Source: Gammaproteobacteria bacterium
GTDB taxonomy: Bacteria > Pseudomonadota > Gammaproteobacteria > S012-40
DNA: 19,110 bases
Assembly (NCBI GenBank): GCA_015491615.1
Contig: WFVN01000177.1
Span: forward strand, 1-19,110
Direction: 5' to 3'
Each line of letters starts with the position of its first letter. Positions within the stretch are counted from its first letter, which is position 1. Below are positions 15,612-19,110 of this stretch, piece after piece. The notes under the pieces were generated by a model. The model searched no databases, was not told where the DNA came from, and saw nothing but the letters and a program-made list of their open reading frames with translations. The position numbers were made by a program, and so were the translations under genes.

Positions 15612-16280
15612 TCAATCCAGAGAGATACGCAGGGCGCTCGCGGCGGCCCAGGGCGCGAGCATGACGGAGAGGACCAGGAAAGCCCCCAGCAGGGACAGGT
15701 GCGCCTGAGCCTCGAGCCCGGCACGCACCGCCTCCACCGCTCCGGCGCCGAACACCAACACGGGGATGTAAAGGGGCAGGACGAGGAGGGACAGCAATAC
15801 CCCGCCGCCGCGCAGGCCGAGGGTGAGCCCGGCTCCCACCGCGCCGATGAGACTGAGCACCGGGGTCCCCAAGAGGAGACTGAAAATGAGCACTGCCAGG
15901 GTCTCGCCGTCCAGACCCAATTGCAGGCCCAACACCGGGGAGAGGAGCACCAGGGGCAGACCGGAAACCAGCCAATGGGCGATGATCTTGCCCAACACCA
16001 GCACCGGCAGGGGATGGGCGGCCAACACGAGCTGTTCCAAAGCGCCGTCCTCGTAGTCGCTGGAGAACAAGCGTCCGAGGGAAAGCATGGAGGCCAACAG
16101 AGCCGCCACCCACACTACCCCCGAAGCGATCTCCGCCAGGGTCTCCCGCTCTGGGCCGACCCCGAGTGGAAAAAGGCTGACTACGATGATGAAAAACATG
16201 AGGGTGGTCAAGACCTCGCTGCGCCCGCGCACGGCCAGCATCAAATCCCGCTTGAGCACCCACTTGAAGGCTACCCACAT
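15612..16280 (-). CDS. ccmB: Haem exporter permease subunit CcmB
   Basis: This 222-residue, six-TM permease is of normal CcmB length. Family-like segments are RDLMLAVR near the N-terminus, LFSSDYEDGALEQLVLAAHPLP (71-92) and the GTPVLSLIGAVGAGLTLGLR stretch. With CcmA, CcmC and CcmD it forms the ABC complex that uses ATP to release holo-CcmE. The ATG at 16280 follows the ccmA stop by 5 nt with GGTGA upstream. A longer in-frame reading extends into ccmA in the wrong frame and is a shadow. Confidence 0.94.
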   Translation of the reverse strand: MWVAFKWVLKRDLMLAVRGRSEVLTTLMFFIIVVSLFPLGVGPERETLAEIASGVVWVAALLASMLSLGRLFSSDYEDGALEQLVLAAHPLPVLVLGKIIAHWLVSGLPLVLLSPVLGLQLGLDGETLAVLIFSLLLGTPVLSLIGAVGAGLTLGLRGGGVLLSLLVLPLYIPVLVFGAGAVEAVRAGLEAQAHLSLLGAFLVLSVMLAPWAAASALRISLD

Positions 16281-16285
16281 GCTCG

Positions 16286-16903
16286 TCACCCTCCGAGGGC
16301 CAACTCGCATAGGTGCCCCGTCGCGAGGGTAAAGGCCTGATGGGTGGTGAGCACCACCAACCCACCTCCGTCGAGGTGCGCTTCGATAGCCCCTTCCAGG
16401 ACCCCGACGGCATGCCGATCGAGGGCCACGAAGGGCTCGTCCAGGATCCACAGGGGCTGGCGTCCCAACAATAAGCGGGCGAGGGCCACGCGCCGCTTCT
16501 GGCCTTGCGAGAGGACCTTCACCGGTAGGTCGTCGATGCCCTTGAGGGCCATCGCCGCGAGGGCATCGAGGATGGCCTCCTCGCCCAGCTCGAACCCGTG
16601 CAGTGCCGCCCAGGCCATGAGGTTCTCCACCGGCGTAAGTTCGACTTTGAGACCGTTCAAGTGCCCCAGATAAAGGACCTCGCGGGCATATTCTTCTTTC
16701 AACTCGCCGATGGACTGGCCACGCCAACGCACCTCCCCCGACTCGGGCTGGGTGAGACCGCAGAGGATGCGCAGCAGGGTGGTCTTGCCGGCGCCGTTGG
16801 GACCGGAGACGTGCAAGACTTGACCCGTCTCCACGGTGAAATCGAGGCCGGCGAACAGGCGCCGGTCTCCGCGGAAACAGGTGAGATCGTTCACTTCCAG
16901 CAA
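16286..16903 (-). CDS. ccmA: Haem exporter ATP-binding subunit CcmA
   Basis: The 205-residue ABC ATPase starts MLEVNDLTCFRGDRRLF, matching the CcmA N-terminal pattern. Walker A GPNGAGKT is at 34-41, the signature LSQGQKRR at 131-138, Walker B LWILDEP at 151-157 and the H-loop at TTHQ. The start is uncertain: TTG at 16903 gives the family N-terminus and has GGTGG 8 nt upstream, while the GTG at 16915 has its G-rich sequence directly abutting and so no usable spacing. CcmA powers release of haem-loaded CcmE rather than haem transport itself. It is the first gene of the nine-gene operon. Confidence 0.93.
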   Translation of the reverse strand: MLEVNDLTCFRGDRRLFAGLDFTVETGQVLHVSGPNGAGKTTLLRILCGLTQPESGEVRWRGQSIGELKEEYAREVLYLGHLNGLKVELTPVENLMAWAALHGFELGEEAILDALAAMALKGIDDLPVKVLSQGQKRRVALARLLLGRQPLWILDEPFVALDRHAVGVLEGAIEAHLDGGGLVVLTTHQAFTLATGHLCELALGG

Positions 16904-17048
16904 GGCTCCCCCCACCCCCTAATCTTTCAGGCGGCGACGACCAAAACGCGCAGTCTACCACCGCCCCTCGCCCCCTCGCCAGAAAACGGCTCAAGGTGTG
17001 CTCTGCGCCTGCCGAACAGGACGCAGCGAACTCAGAAGGGAAACCGCC
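16904..17048. other. Divergent intergenic region between ccmA and an exported-protein gene
   Basis: About 145 bp separate two divergent genes and must hold both promoters. I find no convincing -35/-10 pair on either strand; a TAGACT hexamer on the minus strand lacks a good -35. The only clear signal is AGAAGGG at 17034-17040, a ribosome binding site 8 nt before the ATG at 17049. Confidence 0.5.
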
Positions 17049-18434
17049 ATGCAGCAGAGAAACCGCCTATCCCTCCTCGCCTTGATGTGTCTGTGGCTGG
17101 GCATTGCCTGGGCCGCGCCCCAGGACATCGTCCTCTATGCCCACGTGCAGGGCGGCAAGGCGGTGTACGCCGGCCAACTGGGCGAGGTCGCCCGCAAGGC
17201 CCTGGACAGCCTGCAGAAATTCCAGGTGAAGGCGGTCCACCCCCTGCCCGCCGCTAACCTCAAGGACGTCACTTCCCTCCTGGACCGGGCCGCCGCCGAG
17301 CGAATCCCCTGGGTGGCCGATCTACGCTTGGTGTTCGACGACAAGAAAAAGCGGGTGCACATGAGCCTGGATTTGTACGAGAGCGGCAAACGCCTGCGCA
17401 ACGTACGCATCGCCAAGACCTACAAGGCGCGCAACATCAAGTCCCTGATGGCCAAGATGGAGTACGAGCTGCCCCTGGCCCTGAAGAGCCACTTCCTGGA
17501 GCTGGGCAAGGTCATCAAGAAAGAGAAGCGACTGGTCTATTTCGACCTGGGCGAGAGCGCCGGCACCCGCCCGGGGATGTTGTACAAGATCTACCGCGAG
17601 CAGGACGAGATCACCGACGACGACGGCAACTCCTTCGGGCGCCTGGAACGCACCACCGGCATCGTGCGCGTCAGCCGCGTCACCGGCGTGTACGCCACCG
17701 CCGAAATCCTGGTGGGGGCCCTGTCCATCCGCCCCGGCGACTACGTGAAGCCCATGCCCAGCCGCCAAGCGGCCTACGAGCCGCGCATCCTGTCGGTGCT
17801 GGAGAACCAGATGGCCATCAACATCGGCAAGGACTACGGCGTCGAGGAGGGGTCGTACTACGCCGTTTACAAGGACATCAAGCCCATCAACGACGAAGAC
17901 GCCTTCCGCATCCCGGTGGGTTTCATCAAGATCGACGAGGTGTTCGACGACTACGCCACCGGCGAGCTGGAACTCTCCCCCAGTTACGACCTGGCCCGCT
18001 TCACCATCCGCGAGGGCGACCCCATCAGCGAGGTGGCCTCGCCCAAGAAGGACAGCCTCGCTCTGCAACAGAGCCTCACCAACGTCAATGGCGACCTCGG
18101 CAAGAAGCTCCTGTTGCTCACCTATACCAAGCATTCCCAGAGCAACGTCAACATCGCCTACCGACTGCGTGGCGGCTACAACGGCGGCAGCCCCTATCTG
18201 GCCACCGGGGTCATGCACAGCCTCGCCCACAGCCCGTATTTCTACGCCGGGGTGGACTTCGTCGCCATCTCCGGGATGCCCATCAACCTGTTCATCAGCG
18301 CCGATCTGGAGACGCCCCTCTCCCGCGACCTGAAGTTGACCATGGAATCGGGCTACACCTTGGGAGCCACCAACGCCGTCTACAACGGTATCAACACCAG
18401 CATCGGCGTGCGCTACGGCTTCGATCTGTTCTGA
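17049..18434 (+). CDS. Exported protein with duplicated FlgT-like beta domains and barrel-like C-terminus
   Basis: The protein has 461 residues and no family name I can assign. A signal peptide spans 1-22 (LLALMCLWLGIAWA). Residues 24-150 form an alpha/beta periplasmic domain. Two tandem related domains follow: 161-235 (FDLGESAGTRPGMLYKIYRE ... VYATAEI ... IRPGDYVK) and 256-328 (NIGKDYGVEEGSYYAVYKD ... DYATGEL ... IREGDPIS), sharing Y-x-[IV]-Y-[RK], GxxxxxxV/I, YATxE and IRxGD. These resemble the C-terminal domain of FlgT-like outer-membrane-associated proteins. Residues 355-461 alternate aromatic and polar residues and end RYGFDLF, suggesting membrane strands or an outer-membrane-anchored end. 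ATG at 17049 has AGAAGGG 8 nt upstream; in-frame upstream codons are not signal-like. It is divergent from ccmA, so it may be unrelated to cytochrome assembly. Confidence 0.7.
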   Translation: MQQRNRLSLLALMCLWLGIAWAAPQDIVLYAHVQGGKAVYAGQLGEVARKALDSLQKFQVKAVHPLPAANLKDVTSLLDRAAAERIPWVADLRLVFDDKKKRVHMSLDLYESGKRLRNVRIAKTYKARNIKSLMAKMEYELPLALKSHFLELGKVIKKEKRLVYFDLGESAGTRPGMLYKIYREQDEITDDDGNSFGRLERTTGIVRVSRVTGVYATAEILVGALSIRPGDYVKPMPSRQAAYEPRILSVLENQMAINIGKDYGVEEGSYYAVYKDIKPINDEDAFRIPVGFIKIDEVFDDYATGELELSPSYDLARFTIREGDPISEVASPKKDSLALQQSLTNVNGDLGKKLLLLTYTKHSQSNVNIAYRLRGGYNGGSPYLATGVMHSLAHSPYFYAGVDFVAISGMPINLFISADLETPLSRDLKLTMESGYTLGATNAVYNGINTSIGVRYGFDLF

Positions 18435-19110
18435 AGCGACCAGCCGAGACGCAGGGCGGCCCCGGCCGGGGCCGCCCACACCCCCAGGCGCAGCCACCGG
18501 CCACGCCAGTCGAGGGCGAGGCGATCACCGTCTCCCACCGACAGCCAACGCCGCCCGAGGGCGTCCCGCCGGTAACCCACGGCACGCAAGGAGAGGCGCC
18601 CTCTCCAGGCGAAACGACTCACGGCGAGGGACAGGCGCAGGCGCCGCCCCACCCCGCCGCGCGCCCACTGGCCCGTTACCGACCCCGTCGCCCGCCAGCG
18701 CCATCCCCACGCGCGCCCTTGCCGCATCCAATCGAAACGGGCCCGCCGGCCTGCCTCCGCCAAGGTTTCCCCGGCGAGGCGCAGCTCCTCCAGTGCCCCC
18801 CTCCAACGCGCGGACAGGGCCAGGAAGGCGGCCTCATCGGCCTGCCAAGCGGCGAAGGCGAGGCGCGGTCGGTACAGGCCGTGCCCACCCGGGCGCACCA
18901 GGCGCAGGGCCCGCTGATCGCGGCGGGGCGACCAGGGGCGGGCAGTGGGACCGCCGGCGTAGGGGTTGGCGTAGCCAGGACCGTAGGACCACAGATCCAA
19001 AGTCCAAGACGGCCGCTGCGTGCGCCACCACAGGGCCACGCCGCCACCGGCCCGGGTCCAGGCCAGCCGCCCCGCCGACCAGCGACGCCACGCCCCCACC
19101 GCCCAGGGCC
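18413..19110 (-). CDS. Unrecognised Arg/Trp-rich gene, 3' part (partial; possible outer-membrane protein)
   Basis: The frame is open from the right edge of the window to a TAG at 18413, so the start lies outside. The visible ~231 residues are rich in Arg, Trp, Gly and Leu. They contain LDLWSYGPGYANPYAGG, an S-Y-x-P-G-[FY]-x-N-P pattern I loosely associate with beta-barrel proteins of unknown function. Short alternating strands follow (WGWRWRATGSVTGQW, RRLRLSLAVSRFAWRGRLSLRAVGY, DRLALDWRGRWLRLGVW). No C-terminal aromatic is present (ends NRSKP). It overlaps the convergent exported-protein gene by 22 nt at their 3' ends. The high GC makes long open frames common here, so this call is tentative. 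Confidence 0.45.
   Translation of the reverse strand, partial: PWAVGAWRRWSAGRLAWTRAGGGVALWWRTQRPSWTLDLWSYGPGYANPYAGGPTARPWSPRRDQRALRLVRPGGHGLYRPRLAFAAWQADEAAFLALSARWRGALEELRLAGETLAEAGRRARFDWMRQGRAWGWRWRATGSVTGQWARGGVGRRLRLSLAVSRFAWRGRLSLRAVGYRRDALGRRWLSVGDGDRLALDWRGRWLRLGVWAAPAGAALRLGWSLQNRSKP
18454..18477 (+). terminator. Perfect GC palindrome 20 nt after the exported-protein stop, possible terminator hairpin
   Basis: Arms GGGCGGCCCC (18454-18463) and GGGGCCGCCC (18468-18477) flank GGCC, making all 24 nt self-complementary. Position just after the stop at 18434 suits a terminator, but no T-run follows, so an intrinsic terminator is not proven. The palindrome also encodes an Ala/Pro/Gly stretch in the opposing partial gene. 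Confidence 0.4.

Noticed and set aside
15042..16340. Plus-strand open frame of 432 codons opposite ccmABC
   Set aside because: Antisense to well-recognised ccm genes, with His/Gln/Gly-rich shadow composition and no ribosome binding site of note.
14677..16413. Minus-strand open frame of 578 codons spanning ccmB and ccmC
   Set aside because: Only its last 60 codons (ccmD) are real; the rest is out of frame with the clear CcmB and CcmC proteins.
16904..17048. Promoter boxes for ccmA and the divergent gene
   Set aside because: Best hexamers do not form a pair with acceptable spacing on either strand, so no promoter is called.
17322..18497. Minus-strand open frame of 391 codons opposite the exported-protein gene
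   Set aside because: The plus-strand gene has a signal peptide, ribosome binding site and repeated domains; the opposite frame is a Val/Asp/Gly/His-rich mirror of it.

Overview
The window is GC-rich, densely packed Gram-negative DNA. A complete System I cytochrome c maturation operon in the order ccmABCDEFGHI, with separate ccmH and ccmI genes and almost no intergenic space, points to a proteobacterium, most likely a gammaproteobacterium. The genus cannot be read from the sequence. I see no tRNA, rRNA, CRISPR array, transposase or phage gene.

Layout, left to right. (1) Positions 2-1380 (+) hold the 3' end of a drug/lipid-type ABC exporter ATPase and its ABC-2 permease. The ATPase carries an unusual tail of about 150 residues rich in Trp, Gly and charged residues. 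(2) Positions 1384-9861 (-) hold a tight five-gene operon. In transcription order these are a ribbon-helix-helix/zinc-ribbon regulator, a DUF1302-type outer-membrane barrel, a 12-TM RND/MMPL exporter, a second predicted outer-membrane barrel, and a TPR-plus-barrel outer-membrane protein. Its promoter (about 9913-9941) overlaps an inverted repeat. (3) A Rho-independent terminator at 9953-9978 separates this operon from the next. (4) Positions 10005-16903 (-) hold ccmABCDEFGHI. (5) Positions 17049-18434 (+) hold a divergent exported protein with a duplicated domain and a possible outer-membrane C-terminus. (6) Positions 18413-19110 (-) hold the 3' part of an unrecognised Arg/Trp-rich gene that runs off the window.

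The ccm genes form a known pathway. CcmABCD load haem onto CcmE, CcmF and CcmHI ligate it to apocytochrome, and CcmG with CcmH keeps the CXXCH cysteines reduced.

The less ordinary part is the left 9.9 kb. The ABC ATPase tail and an insertion of about 130 residues in the first periplasmic loop of the RND protein share the same low-complexity vocabulary: W-x-x-W and W-P motifs, including an identical DWRRWQGG. All six degenerate codons of that octapeptide differ between the two genes, so this looks like protein-level conservation rather than a recent DNA copy. With three outer-membrane barrels, one carrying a TPR scaffold, the cluster looks like a multi-part envelope export or trafficking system (ABC plus RND plus three outer-membrane proteins) under a dedicated regulator. 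Its substrate is unknown. The two Trp-rich segments are predicted to lie on opposite sides of the inner membrane, which is the main puzzle.
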